Assembly: GCA_947165145.1 (NCBI GenBank)
Contig: CAMUZG010000001.1
Span: 57,145 to 121,144 of the forward strand
Direction of reading: 5' to 3'
DNA from: an uncultured Selenomonadales bacterium
Lineage (GTDB): Bacteria; Bacillota; Negativicutes; Selenomonadales; Selenomonadaceae
DNA length: 64,000 nucleotides
The position numbers and the translations under genes are program-made. Every line of letters begins with the position of its first letter. Within the stretch, counting starts at the first letter, position 1. Positions 20,801-27,156 of this stretch are shown piece by piece. Under the pieces are notes generated by a model. It saw only the letters and a list, made by a program, of their open reading frames with translations. It had not been told where the DNA came from and searched no databases.

Positions 20801-23800
20801 TTTACCGTTGACTTTCGTCATATCGGTGAAGTAGCCCATGACGAATTCGGTATCGTTAATGCCTTTGATTTCGGAGACTTTGCTGTCGGAACCGATAATG
20901 AATTGGACGCCGTTGTTTGTGCCGCCTTTAACGGAGAAGTTACCGACGTAGTATTCGCCGCCGCTGACACCGTTGATTGCGAAGGTGTACAAGCCGACGC
21001 CGCTCTTGCCTGCCGCAGTGTAGACGTTCGCCATGCTGGCACCGAGCTGTTCAATCGTGACGTTGCCATAAACATCTTTGAGGTCTGCAGAGCTTGCGCC
21101 TTTGGCATAGACGTAGCTGACATTGTCGCCGCTGACTTTGACTGTGTCGCTGTCGAAGATAACTGCAGAAGCCGCGCCTGCAACTTTAACCTCGTCATCT
21201 TTAACCAAATCCGTAATGCGATGGAGTTTCTGCGGGGTGTTCATGTCGAACTCAATCGCCGCAGTGGAATCGTCGTCAAGTTTTTGGAACGTAATCGACG
21301 CGCCGTCTTCAAAGCCGACATAGTTGCCTTCTTGGAAGTCGGACATGCCGTAGTACGGATCTTCTTTCTTGGTGATGGTGTATTCGTCTTTTGCCGCACC
21401 GCCGACCGATTTGAGAACTTCGGGAGCCGTGATTGATTTGCCAGTCTTGTCGTCGATGAGCGAGAAACCTGCCGCAGTCATGCTTTCGGTTACGCTGATT
21501 GCGTCGCCGACAGTTGCAAAGCCGAAGCCCGTTGCAACAGTGCCGTCAAACGTGAAGTATGCGCGCGAAGCTTGAGATGCGCCGACAGCCGCGTAGTTGT
21601 ACGTGGTGCCTTTGCCGTCAGTCAGTTCGCCGTCGAGTGAAGCCGCAGTTCCGATGCTTGCCGCATAAACTTTTTTGACTTGTTCGCCCGCATCGTAGAC
21701 TGTGACGCCCGTGCCGTAACCGAACAAGCTCTTCTCGTCAGCGTCGTAAACGAGGACAGGAGCTTCTTCGCCCCAGTCTTCGCCGCCGACGATGGTTGAG
21801 GTTTCTGTGATTTCGCCTTCAATGTCGACTGCAGAGCCGTTGATTGAGAACGCAGGTTTATTGGCCGTTTGTTCCAACCAATCCACAGCCTCACCGGCAA
21901 TCGAAACTTTGCCTTCTTTGGCGTCGAAGCCGAGAGCATTGCCGTCGCTGTCGAAATGGAATGCCGCACCACTTGCTGAACCGAAAACGACTTCGCCCGC
22001 GCTATCTTCGTTCCCGAACCCTACTACGGTACCAACAGAGGCGAGAACTGTTGCTTCCGGTACGTATTCTGCCACTCGTTCTATGTAGGCAGTGGGTATT
22101 GAGCCGAATTCGCTGACCGAGAACTGAGCAGTACCAACCGAATCGTTGTAAGCTTGCGTCATCTTGACGGTGTAGGAAGGGCTGAGAACTCCAGGCTGAT
22201 TTTCAAGTTCTTCGACTTCGTTGCCCAAGCTGTCGGTGCTGTAAGCCAAACCGGCAGGATAATTCAAACCTATGGAGTCTGTCCAGTTCGTTGCTTCATA
22301 ATAGGCACTCCAGTCGATTTTGAGAGCGTCGTCTTTATCAACGAAGACAAACTTATCGATAACGCTGGCTTCTTGCATGCCGCCGAAGTTAAGTTCATAT
22401 GTTCCCGTTACGGAGTTGTAAGTACGATCAGCGACGTAACCACTTTCCAATGAGAAGAAAGCTTTTCCGCTCGTGGTGTATTCGTAGGTGATGTCGTTGG
22501 CAGCGTTGCCGTCCAAATCAGTCGCGTCGGTGAGTGAGCCTTTGCCGCTTGCGAGAACAAGTCTGTTGGCACTGTCGAGAGCGTAAACGGTGTCGGTTGC
22601 GGACTGCAACGAAATGTTGAGGTTATCTTCCGTGCCTTTGCCGTAGACGTATTGACCGCTGCCGATTGCGACAAATTGAGACGCGCCGCCGAGGGACATT
22701 ACGCCGAAGCTGTCATTAAGAGCATTGCCAAAGAAAAGACCTTGAATGCTGGCTGCAGACGCTATTGCATGGTCATTAACGGTGAACGAAAGCGTGTCGT
22801 ATGCGCTCAACGCTGCGGGAAGTTCTTCGTCGTCTGACAACGGATCGACTGAAGGAACGACGCCGAGAATGTTGTTTTTGCCGTCTTCCAAAATATCAAA
22901 GACGATTTCAACGAAATTGTCTTTGCCGCAAGTAACCGTGATTTCCGTGCCGTCGCTGTCTTTGACAACTGCACCGTCGCTAACAATCAGCGAGTATTTA
23001 GTGATTTCGGCAAGTGCGGCTCTAGCTTTGGCAATATCTTCTGCGGTTTCGGCGTCACTTAATGCATTCAATAAACCCATAGCTGTTTCCGCATCGTAAT
23101 ACTTTCTAATGCCGACAGTTGCGCTGTTGCCCGTGACAGTGGGAGCATCTACGCCCGTGCCGAAGTTCTTTTTGTTCGTTGCGCCTTCAGCGTAGGGATC
23201 ATGATCAGGATCGTAGCCGTAGATTTTGAAACCTTCGGGGATTTTGCCGTCCGTGAAGAGAATGGTTGCGTCGTTGTCTTCTTCGCTGAAAACAACGCCC
23301 GTGACGTTCATGCTGCTGTCGAGCATAAAGCCGTTGTAACCTTCTGCGTCGCCGAAATTTTTTGTTGTGTAGGTTTTACCGTTGATGACGAACTGTTGAA
23401 CGCCGTGTCGAATGTCGTCAGAAAGAATGGGTACAATAACCTCGCCAATAACCTCGTCAAGAAGAGGTAATCTAAAATATCCATCGACGCGAAGAATGCC
23501 CTGAGAACCGTCAGGGGATTTTTGATACACGAATTCATAAGTCTGCAGATTGATTGCCACGCCGTTAAGCATGATGTCGGTTTTGGACTGATAGGTTGAT
23601 TTGTAGTTGTAGATTGAGCGGCCGCCGACCGTGACCTCTGCGCCATTTTCGACATTGATTTCGAGACGACCTTTGAGATCGAAGGTGATGTTGCCTGCAG
23701 GAATCTGCTCTTCCTCTCCATCTTCACCAAGTGGTTTAGGGTTATCGAATTCGATTGTTACGTCGCTGTTCAAATCAACTCTGCTGTTTAGCTGGTCGGC

Positions 23801-24532
23801 ATAGATGTCGCCGATTTCAAAGGTGCCTGTCGTGTCGGTCAGTTGGATATAAGTAGGCTTTTTCTCCGGTCCGGGTTGGAGACCGCTGATGTCGAAGCCT
23901 TCCAGTGCAGCATCATATCCACTGCCAGAACTGATAGGATTGTTGTCGCCGAAGTAGAGGTTTTGGAGAAGATCATTTTCATTAAGCGTTTCTTCGTCGA
24001 GTACGAGTTTGTCGCCCGCGTTGACGAAGTGAATGCTCTGCGGCTTGGTAACCTGTTCTTCATCTTCGCTTTCTTCAGCGGGAACAAAGCTGATGTAAAA
24101 GCCCGGTTGTTGAATGCTGAAATTGACGGTGGAAGTTGCGGATGCTTCTTCGAGATTTTCGGTGTTTGCGAAAACAATGGTCGTGGACGACGTGTCGGGA
24201 ATAACTTTGTTAATCGCACCAACTACCGTGAGTCCATATGGGTCTTCTTCTTCGGCAACAGTGTAAGCAACCGTTGCTTTTACGACCTTGGTTGTTTTGC
24301 CGTTTTCGCCGTCGAACATGTAGAATTCGAGGTGGTCTTCCGGCCAATAGACGTTGTTGGGTTGATCCTTGAGAAGTTTTTCCCAGTCAACCTCGCCGTA
24401 GTCGGTGAGCGGATAGCCGTTCTTTTTGGCGTTTGCGACTGTCGGATAGGGCTTGATGTCGCCGTATTTGATAGTGGTTTCATCTGCAAAACGTTGTAAA
24501 CTAAAAACAAATTCGTCGAACAAATCGCTCAT
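11870..24532 (-). CDS. giant repetitive RTX-like acidic protein, probably a secreted surface protein or adhesin
   Basis: One open frame of 4220 codons with a good SD (AGAAAGGAG). There is no Sec signal; the N-terminus MSDLFDEFVFSLQRFADETT has the short 'LQ-FA' segment seen at the start of other large Negativicute proteins. Residues from about 700 to 3400 are many diverged modules with recurring phrases (GDFSDIKSVN, VGGDSGIGAI, AGASFVQTD, VAGDSSVKFVMD, GGASKL). Two distant blocks are identical for 310 bp. The C-terminal 900 residues carry glycine/aspartate-rich nonapeptide-like runs (GGAGSDTFFGGAGDDF, GGEGGDDLLVGAAGG) like calcium-binding RTX repeats. Composition is strongly acidic and almost cysteine-free. 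Type I secretion is inferred from the RTX-like C-terminus and missing signal peptide; no transporter lies nearby. Function is not established. Confidence 0.85.
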   Translation of the reverse strand: MSDLFDEFVFSLQRFADETTIKYGDIKPYPTVANAKKNGYPLTDYGEVDWEKLLKDQPNNVYWPEDHLEFYMFDGENGKTTKVVKATVAYTVAEEEDPYGLTVVGAINKVIPDTSSTTIVFANTENLEEASATSTVNFSIQQPGFYISFVPAEESEDEEQVTKPQSIHFVNAGDKLVLDEETLNENDLLQNLYFGDNNPISSGSGYDAALEGFDISGLQPGPEKKPTYIQLTDTTGTFEIGDIYADQLNSRVDLNSDVTIEFDNPKPLGEDGEEEQIPAGNITFDLKGRLEINVENGAEVTVGGRSIYNYKSTYQSKTDIMLNGVAINLQTYEFVYQKSPDGSQGILRVDGYFRLPLLDEVIGEVIVPILSDDIRHGVQQFVINGKTYTTKNFGDAEGYNGFMLDSSMNVTGVVFSEEDNDATILFTDGKIPEGFKIYGYDPDHDPYAEGATNKKNFGTGVDAPTVTGNSATVGIRKYYDAETAMGLLNALSDAETAEDIAKARAALAEITKYSLIVSDGAVVKDSDGTEITVTCGKDNFVEIVFDILEDGKNNILGVVPSVDPLSDDEELPAALSAYDTLSFTVNDHAIASAASIQGLFFGNALNDSFGVMSLGGASQFVAIGSGQYVYGKGTEDNLNISLQSATDTVYALDSANRLVLASGKGSLTDATDLDGNAANDITYEYTTSGKAFFSLESGYVADRTYNSVTGTYELNFGGMQEASVIDKFVFVDKDDALKIDWSAYYEATNWTDSIGLNYPAGLAYSTDSLGNEVEELENQPGVLSPSYTVKMTQAYNDSVGTAQFSVSEFGSIPTAYIERVAEYVPEATVLASVGTVVGFGNEDSAGEVVFGSASGAAFHFDSDGNALGFDAKEGKVSIAGEAVDWLEQTANKPAFSINGSAVDIEGEITETSTIVGGEDWGEEAPVLVYDADEKSLFGYGTGVTVYDAGEQVKKVYAASIGTAASLDGELTDGKGTTYNYAAVGASQASRAYFTFDGTVATGFGFATVGDAISVTESMTAAGFSLIDDKTGKSITAPEVLKSVGGAAKDEYTITKKEDPYYGMSDFQEGNYVGFEDGASITFQKLDDDSTAAIEFDMNTPQKLHRITDLVKDDEVKVAGAASAVIFDSDTVKVSGDNVSYVYAKGASSADLKDVYGNVTIEQLGASMANVYTAAGKSGVGLYTFAINGVSGGEYYVGNFSVKGGTNNGVQFIIGSDSKVSEIKGINDTEFVMGYFTDMTKVNGKDLLISGDEGGMAVIGNKDADGLTGVFGLGGESVVVTDAAGASVFVVNQDSNITFGTSSTFAVAGESKVYVGFLADAKLTVKGISFLGANESVTGDFSTVEEINGGNKFEVVNDPDNSLTVVGNEDKDGISKIAGVGDGALITDVAGASFVQTDMVGSFSFGGNEAPFVVSGDSSVKFVMDKDAAAEVIGVDDFGVDDSGANIAATLEGALQGIAINGNSYPIAIENDADERFSYMIDAQGNATLGGVSGTDVVINATAGARTVQITGDGTYNYAPTAVPGVDENYVLEGGDSSVLFNIDEAGKLTISDIADGESITTDSLGEEAITFVAENGASAVIQIDGDDEVTVVNEGGAFVISNLSDSAVIAQADNVTDAWTEAFDSKLTVTDASGSSFTAEGTDDGVNYILDGAGKIVGVDDLDEDVTLRGALGGLSSVNGEEFSVTETPVENLGGDGEFAIVGGDSGIGAITELGGVVIVENAGGASKLSSDGDIVLLNKAADQNFLVLGVSGLTHDQITHAEISEDSQMQEIVFGQFGEVLTQSSDGVDFALDEEGKVTGISGVGSNEVLAGTFDDVTTINGQEFDIQGASGLVMQGTDGKDAVSAIVAIKGTSVAVKATAGASTVLAVGIDQITFGEDETFTMAAESGAVRAVGFILGDDGDVERIGLLDANESITGDFSDIKSVNTAEFDVEGDDELTIVGQEGLSSIAMIAGVGDSAIIANVAGASIVRTDAVGSFSFAGNDAPFAVAGDSSVDFMMVEGESAMVAGVNNFGDEGAATLEGALQGIAINGSTSAIDIDGDADDLFSYMVDENGENATLGGVGGASGAIVEIKATAGASFVQTNAAGTFVFASGQSFTTDDDSVTFKLNGDGQVVAVYGLDTGKQITGNFAEEIAVEGDSGLQGVQVDGDDDVTVYHGSLILKDISDLATIKVADDITEAWTDPLGEGDTLKVTDTDGHEFVVEGGDSNGVAFLLDGQAHINGVDSLGEGVMLTGSLSVLDKINGKEFSVTETPVENLGGDGEFAIVGGDSGIGAIVGLSGMVNVVNAGGASKLVSDGNIALNVAGKSVAVVIGVNGITPEQILGVDISEDSTEMDIVSQFAENIEQSDGAEFTLDEEGNVTGISGIGGNEVLGLRPENAITVNGQELDIQGVSGLVMQGTDGKDAVSAIVAIKGTSVAVKATAGASTVLAVGIDQITFGEDETFTMAAESGAVRAVGFILGDDGDVERIGLLDANESITGDFSDIKSVNTAEFDVEGDGELTIVGQEGLSAISKIAGVGDGAVLNNVAGAGIVETNEEGTFTFAGDSFIVVGDDNVKFVMDPDEDAKVVGVNEFGVEGQSAILDGKLNGIAINEIVPAIEVENDEDERLVYAIGADGKTFLGQVGGASVVIRGTAGASYVELVKDGKYTFANGGIAAEYAKTYELAGGDSSVIFNIEGNNAVEISDIDKNESITGDFSGTPTTFIAVDGTSAVIQIDGDDEITVENDAILIRNLSDSAVIVKADNVYEAWTDELSGDAIAVTDAGGKSYIVEGTDADGVKFVLDGQGNIIGVDDLDEGATLKGDLAGLSTINGEAFEVNDPDNFIAVVGASTGISEIQNVSDGTEVVAAGGADKIVTDEAGTFTIFGDSYAVENDDEVEFALDGDKVTGIDKLSGNVTAEGAILGGLSINGKNFDIVNDADDMVVFGNDAEDDISMISHVGAADDGTVTINNAAGASFIATDKTGSFTFTQNGATYTTDDDNLLFGRERTIDNLDEGKFVKGSFSDAIAVNGEVVQVTDDDNEVAVYGGDDNVSAIGEVDADATVGAWGSASAISVNGDGDYTFIGADDVEQKFTTSGDSAFVFVPNDASVIGGVEDFANGDLSFDTQGTSALNINGNDMTFASESIATLTIVDEDVVVVKGITGSVSGIVAGTAQVIGVEGDTEITINGKDIEVIDEDKQFNVLVHSGEADYVYDVDGDTTVNAADVSVRANATGSAHASENAFVIGGESYVMDDSKDVNDGFTFVTDENGVLTGVYSLEGGLVVGDGDWDGEINGNEIEIVDGGDSSPVTIGTDENGDIDSISGLTDGDAVNGALSGVSIHIPGSDDEDGTTVTINGQPYTIIGDEDGVDVQDGTVVGLDDEASLTGPTGKHTVNGKELDFGDTSGEKVAKGRYNKTDAYFEDENGRLIRLSTAIDSGEDDGFNIEDISGIPGDREVVPGLINKELSDSILATAGTSAAILDLDQPLKLFLDNKDVKETQEFDVSGYKYTKSIHLFEGPQAVTLNNDGGNLVHVEETANGAKAITLGDGGDVVVVDEVEGLQNAVAIIGGKSDDSIYVRNNVNTVIDLSEGGDDMILTFGKANARITLAGYDADEGDGAAIRVEEYLDENNSTAGSIAEGILNGTINFSEGTVNIDAPDGHSEIVVGTNGLGGQIVNLMTHATSGNDDKQAVGFTGEDGGVVNASEWDTPLIMVGNMDGDKEGSTMVGGAGSDTFFGGAGDDFRTGEGNDLVILEDDATRGGARVEINEGRATVKGANSTLAESTGDTIAIDASKLKGIEYDDVTGTLIIDGDGYYAEIADVDVYDGNYTEQTIEDTSTGEVYKVAIGTESSIIKVSEQEDLRPNVFFGENTAIDFSAYTGDALIDLKGDYLDDSIIDETVVLIDDDITTLIAGSGDMAFKGDDDNETFYAGSGNTYMYGDGGRNLMVGYNGLDKEGQTYFYVLGNADGAANTITGFNWVTDDNYTDTKKVTADVLLLDLDDNNLTRLDISGDDVVIEVTSKDGSDETESAVIVGAVGQDMIVDETIVQIGDDKLVFDQFADFYYAAGKNATVEVSSAIQDDVVLWLDDDETGKSFEGDIAVIDARKSSANAQLAGNDNDNVIYAGSGETSLWGGEGGDDLLVGAAGGRNTFYYSLGNGDDTIAGVQDGDLVALDINSLDDIDEISIDETAITIKMNDGDELTIVDNDKHVGIMVDNGEGGVDTYYTDEARRQQ
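17026..17335. repeat. 310-bp block identical to 18721-19030 inside the giant gene
   Basis: The two copies are offset by 1695 bp (565 codons, in frame) and show no difference by eye over 310 bp. They encode the FDVEGD...QITFGEDETFTM...AIVAIKGTSVAV region. Similarity continues more weakly on both sides, including about 90 bp near 17700 that matches 19405. This indicates recent module duplication or gene conversion. Confidence 0.85.
18721..19030. repeat. second copy of the 310-bp block in the giant gene
   Basis: Partner of 17026-17335. The first differences beyond the block appear at AAGACCGGATG versus GAGACCCGAAA. Confidence 0.85.
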
Positions 24533-24551
24533 ATAGAAAGAACTCCTTTCT

Positions 24552-24581
24552 AAAGTCGCGCCGTTTGGGGGTCACGACTTT
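24552..24581 (-). promoter_or_regulatory. hairpin directly upstream of the giant-gene ribosome site
   Basis: On the minus strand AAAGTCG and CGACTTT are perfect 7-bp arms around about 16 nt, ending just before the AGAAAGGAG SD. It could protect the mRNA or control access to the ribosome site. Confidence 0.5.
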
Positions 24582-24721
24582 GTCAGAAAAGTTTTTTGCG
24601 GCTCTCGTAACAGAGTGAACGCGTGCGTTTGAGCGAACAGCGTATGCGCCGATTTCAAGCGTTCGAGGCCGCCCTATAGATGAACCCGTAACTTGAACCT
24701 AAACAAAATAAAAGGACGAAC

Positions 24722-24871
24722 TTTGTCGAAAAACCTACAGTTCGACAAGAGCCCGCCACAGCGATAAGCTCTGTGCCAGTTCCCCAACCGGCGTAGGAGC
24801 TTGCAGACACTTTGGACTTCGTGATCCCGTGTGTCTCCCCGTTGTGACAGCAGTCCACCAAACGGCTGTCG
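24722..24871 (-). ncRNA. structured leader or independent ncRNA upstream of the giant gene
   Basis: A strong promoter (24878-24906) would start transcription at about 24871, exactly at a perfect hairpin (GACAGC...GCTGTC). Further clean stems follow: AGACAC/GTGTCT, GCCGGTT-GGGG-AACTGGC, CACAG/CTGTG, and TTGTCGAA/TTCGACAA. These ordered helices without a convincing ORF point to a folded RNA of at least 150 nt. The giant-gene start lies about 190 nt further on, so it is either a long 5' leader or a separate RNA. The layout vaguely recalls the raiA-motif class, but this is not confirmed. The 104-codon ORF across it is judged spurious. Confidence 0.5.
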
Positions 24872-24877
24872 ACGCGA

Positions 24878-24906
24878 ATAATAGTACAGGCTTTCAAATA
24901 GAACAA
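24878..24906 (-). promoter_or_regulatory. promoter of the structured RNA / giant gene
   Basis: Minus strand TTGTTC, 17-nt spacer, TATTAT, with the predicted start at the first base of the leader hairpin. Confidence 0.6.
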
Positions 24907-24924
24907 CAGGGCGCGGGGTATAAT

Positions 24925-24958
24925 GAATTTGGAATTAGGAATTTGGAATTTGGAATTA
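24925..24958. repeat. heptad repeat, single arm
   Basis: Tandem 7-nt units TTGGAAT/TAGGAAT (about 4.5 units) between the ABC-ATPase terminator and the leader promoter. No inverted partner is close by. Confidence 0.8.
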
Positions 24959-24967
24959 CGATTACAC

Positions 24968-24996
24968 ATAAAAAATTCCCCGACGTTAATCGGGGA
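24968..24996 (-). terminator. terminator after the ABC ATPase gene
   Basis: Minus strand CCCCGA/TCGGGG stem (CCCCGATTAACGTCGGGG) followed by AATTTTTT. Confidence 0.85.
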
Positions 24997-25004
24997 GCAA
25001 TGCT

Positions 25005-25724
25005 TTATAAAATTTTCGACAGGAATAATTTGGTGCGTTCTTCTTTCGGGTGCTCGAATACGTCTTTAGGTCTGCCCTGTTCGACAATGTAGCCGCCGTC
25101 GACGAAAAGTAAGCGCGTGCCGACTTCGCGGGCAAAACCCATTTCGTGCGTTACGATTATCATTGTCATACCGCTTTCGGCAAGGCGTTGCATAACGTCG
25201 AGAACTTCGCCGACCATTTCGGGATCAAGCGCACTTGTCGGTTCGTCGAACAACATAACTTTCGGTTTCATTGCCAAAGCGCGGGCGATTGCGACGCGTT
25301 GTTGTTGACCGCCGCTGAGTTGATTGGGATAATTTCCCGCCTTGTCGCCTAATCCTACGCGGTCAAGCAAATCTTGTGCAGTCTGTTCGGCTTTGGAACG
25401 TGCAACTTTACGGACTTTCATCGGTGCGAGTGTGATGTTGTCAAGAACGGTCATGTGCGGGAACAGATTAAATCGCTGAAAGACCATGCCGACTTCTTCG
25501 CGGACTTTGGTGATATTTTCTTCGCTGTCCATCGGAATTCCGTCAACGGTGATTGTGCCGCCCGTCGGTTCTTCCAAAAAATTTATGCAACGGAGCAAAG
25601 TCGATTTTCCGCTGCCCGAAGGTCCGATTATAACGACGACTTCGCGTTCGTCAATGTGCAGGTCAATTCCCCGCAAGACGTGCAGGTCGCCGAACGATTT
25701 CTTTAAGCCTTTAATTTCAATCAT
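25005..25724 (-). CDS. polar amino-acid ABC transporter ATP-binding protein (GlnQ/ArtM type)
   Basis: A 239-residue cytoplasmic ATPase that would drive amino-acid uptake. Walker A is GPSGSGKST (residues 34-42), the signature [15 protein letters not shown], Walker [15 protein letters not shown], and the switch VTHEMGFA. Length and sequence match the polar amino-acid (glutamine/arginine/cystine) class. No permease or binding-protein gene is adjacent; its neighbours are a flagellar gene and the giant gene, so its partners must be elsewhere. It is 15 nt after the flgF-like stop and probably cotranscribed. Confidence 0.92.
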   Translation of the reverse strand: MIEIKGLKKSFGDLHVLRGIDLHIDEREVVVIIGPSGSGKSTLLRCINFLEEPTGGTITVDGIPMDSEENITKVREEVGMVFQRFNLFPHMTVLDNITLAPMKVRKVARSKAEQTAQDLLDRVGLGDKAGNYPNQLSGGQQQRVAIARALAMKPKVMLFDEPTSALDPEMVGEVLDVMQRLAESGMTMIIVTHEMGFAREVGTRLLFVDGGYIVEQGRPKDVFEHPKEERTKLFLSKIL

Positions 25725-25739
25725 AGCGCGTCACCCGAA

Positions 25740-26741
25740 TCAGCTGACTGCGCCGACTTGATTAACCGACGTTTCGATCATGGTGTCCTGCGTCGTGACG
25801 GCTTTGGAATTCGCCTCGTACATGCGCTGATTGTGAATCAGTTCAACCATTTCGTAGACAATCGCCGTGTTCGATTTCTCCAAAGTGCCTTGAAGTATTT
25901 CGCCTGACGCGGGACGTGGTTGAGCATTGGGATTCATTATCCGTTCACGAAGGGCTTGATTGACTGTCCGCGCAGGTGGCGGATTGCCTTCGTTGTTGTT
26001 GACGATGTAGTAAAGATTATCGCCCTGTTTCTGCGTGGCAAGACGGTCGCCGAACTCAACGAACTGAATTTGCGCAAGCTGTTGTTGAAGGTCAAGGTTG
26101 CCGATAGCTTCCCAACGGTCAGTCACGACATTAAGGCGGACTTCGGTGCCAGGTATTGAGACAGTGCCGTCGCCCGTGATGACGACTTGCGAATCGGGAA
26201 TGTTGGACGGAATGCGAATCGGATTGCCGTTTGTGTCAAGCAGATTGTAGCCGCGAATATCCTGCAAGTAGCCTTGACTGTTCTTGAAGAACGCGCCGTT
26301 GCGAGTGTAGCGAACGCCGTCGGGAGTTTGCACGGCAAAAAATCCGTCGCCGACGATTGCAAGGTCGTAGGTGTTGCCCGTGGACTCAAGCGCGCCTTGC
26401 TGATAGTCAACGGCAATTTCGTCAATGTAGTCGCCCAAACCGAGTCGCCCGATACTGGGTCTTCTGGTCGGGTCAGCGTTGAAGCCTTTAATTTGCGTGA
26501 CGTCTTCGCGGGACGTGCCGAGATCTGCCAAGGAATTGAACGGCGCAACATTCATGCCGAGAGCACCTTCGTCGCCGAAATCGTTTATGCGTTTGATTAA
26601 CATGTTGTGAAATTCTTTATGAACGGCCACGTCGCGCTTGTAGCCTGTCGTTGCGGCATTGGCGATGTTGCTTGCAATGACGTCGGTGCGTTTCATCTCG
26701 GTTATCATGCCGGTTGCCGCCGTGTAAAGTCCGCGCCACAT
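25740..26741 (-). CDS. flagellar rod/hook-basal body protein, FlgF/FlgG family
   Basis: The N-terminus MWRGLYTAATGMITEMKRTDVIASNIANAATTGYK is the conserved Flg rod/hook helix; VGDGFFAVQTPDGVRYTRNG is the central FlgE/F/G motif, and the C-terminal LEKSNTAIVYEMVELIHNQRMYEANSKAV...IETSVNQVG closes the coiled coil. At 333 residues it is longer than typical FlgF or FlgG (about 250-265); extra sequence lies in the middle (EGNPPPARTVNQALRERIMNPNAQPRP). It would be exported by the flagellar type III apparatus and form the distal or proximal rod. FlgF versus FlgG cannot be decided. No other flagellar gene is in the window. Confidence 0.88.
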   Translation of the reverse strand: MWRGLYTAATGMITEMKRTDVIASNIANAATTGYKRDVAVHKEFHNMLIKRINDFGDEGALGMNVAPFNSLADLGTSREDVTQIKGFNADPTRRPSIGRLGLGDYIDEIAVDYQQGALESTGNTYDLAIVGDGFFAVQTPDGVRYTRNGAFFKNSQGYLQDIRGYNLLDTNGNPIRIPSNIPDSQVVITGDGTVSIPGTEVRLNVVTDRWEAIGNLDLQQQLAQIQFVEFGDRLATQKQGDNLYYIVNNNEGNPPPARTVNQALRERIMNPNAQPRPASGEILQGTLEKSNTAIVYEMVELIHNQRMYEANSKAVTTQDTMIETSVNQVGAVS

Positions 26742-26778
26742 TGTCTAATCACTTCCCCTGAATTTTTTTTGCGTTCAA

Positions 26779-26807
26779 ATGATAACGTCAACGCGTTGCA
26801 AAGTCAA
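26779..26807 (-). promoter_or_regulatory. promoter upstream of the flgF-like gene
   Basis: Minus strand TTGACT, 17 nt, TATCAT: a vegetative-type promoter rather than a sigma-28 (TAAA/GCCGATAA) site. The SD is AGGGGAAG. Confidence 0.55.
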
Positions 26808-26842
26808 GGAGACTTGCGGCATGTGTCGAGCTGTCGAGCAAA

Positions 26843-26872
26843 TTTAAAAGGAGCGCAGATTATCTGCACTCC
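26843..26872 (-). terminator. terminator after zapA
   Basis: Minus strand GGAGTGCAGA/TCTGCGCTCC stem with one wobble, then TTTTAAATTT. Confidence 0.7.
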
Positions 26873-26879
26873 GAAATTT

Positions 26880-27155
26880 TTATTTGTTTTCGTCCAAAAG
26901 CTGTAAGAGTTCGTCGTAGTCTCGTTTGAGCTGGTAATAGTCTTCGGCGATTTTCAGTGCCGCCAATACCGCAATCCGACTTCCCGCGAATGTCCGTGTG
27001 GTTTGTGAAATTGATTTCATTGTCGAATCGACCATGCGTACCAATTTCGCCAATTCGTCGGGATTTTCGGTGCGCAGGCGATACACTTCGCCGAAGATGT
27101 CCACTTCGACGCGTTTCATTTCGCCGACCGATTTTTCCTCCTTCAAGTTCGTCAC
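26880..27155 (-). CDS. zapA: cell division protein ZapA
   Basis: A small FtsZ-binding protein that promotes Z-ring bundling. The core VEVDIFGEVYRLRTENPDELAKLVRMVD and the C-terminal coiled coil (AALKIAEDYYQLKRDYDELLQLL) fit the family. Two starts are possible: GTG 27155, adjacent to the pheT stop and relying on coupling (91 residues), or ATG 27119 (79 residues), 17 nt after GGAGG. Neither spacing is ideal; the longer one is given. It is the last gene of the fhaA-nirJ-pheST-zapA run. Confidence 0.85.
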   Translation of the reverse strand: MTNLKEEKSVGEMKRVEVDIFGEVYRLRTENPDELAKLVRMVDSTMKSISQTTRTFAGSRIAVLAALKIAEDYYQLKRDYDELLQLLDENK

Positions 27156-27156
27156 C

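Noticed and set aside
24655-24969. 104-codon minus-strand ORF upstream of the giant gene
   Set aside because: It starts inside a heptad repeat and crosses the promoter and all the stems of the structured RNA; no homology or SD.
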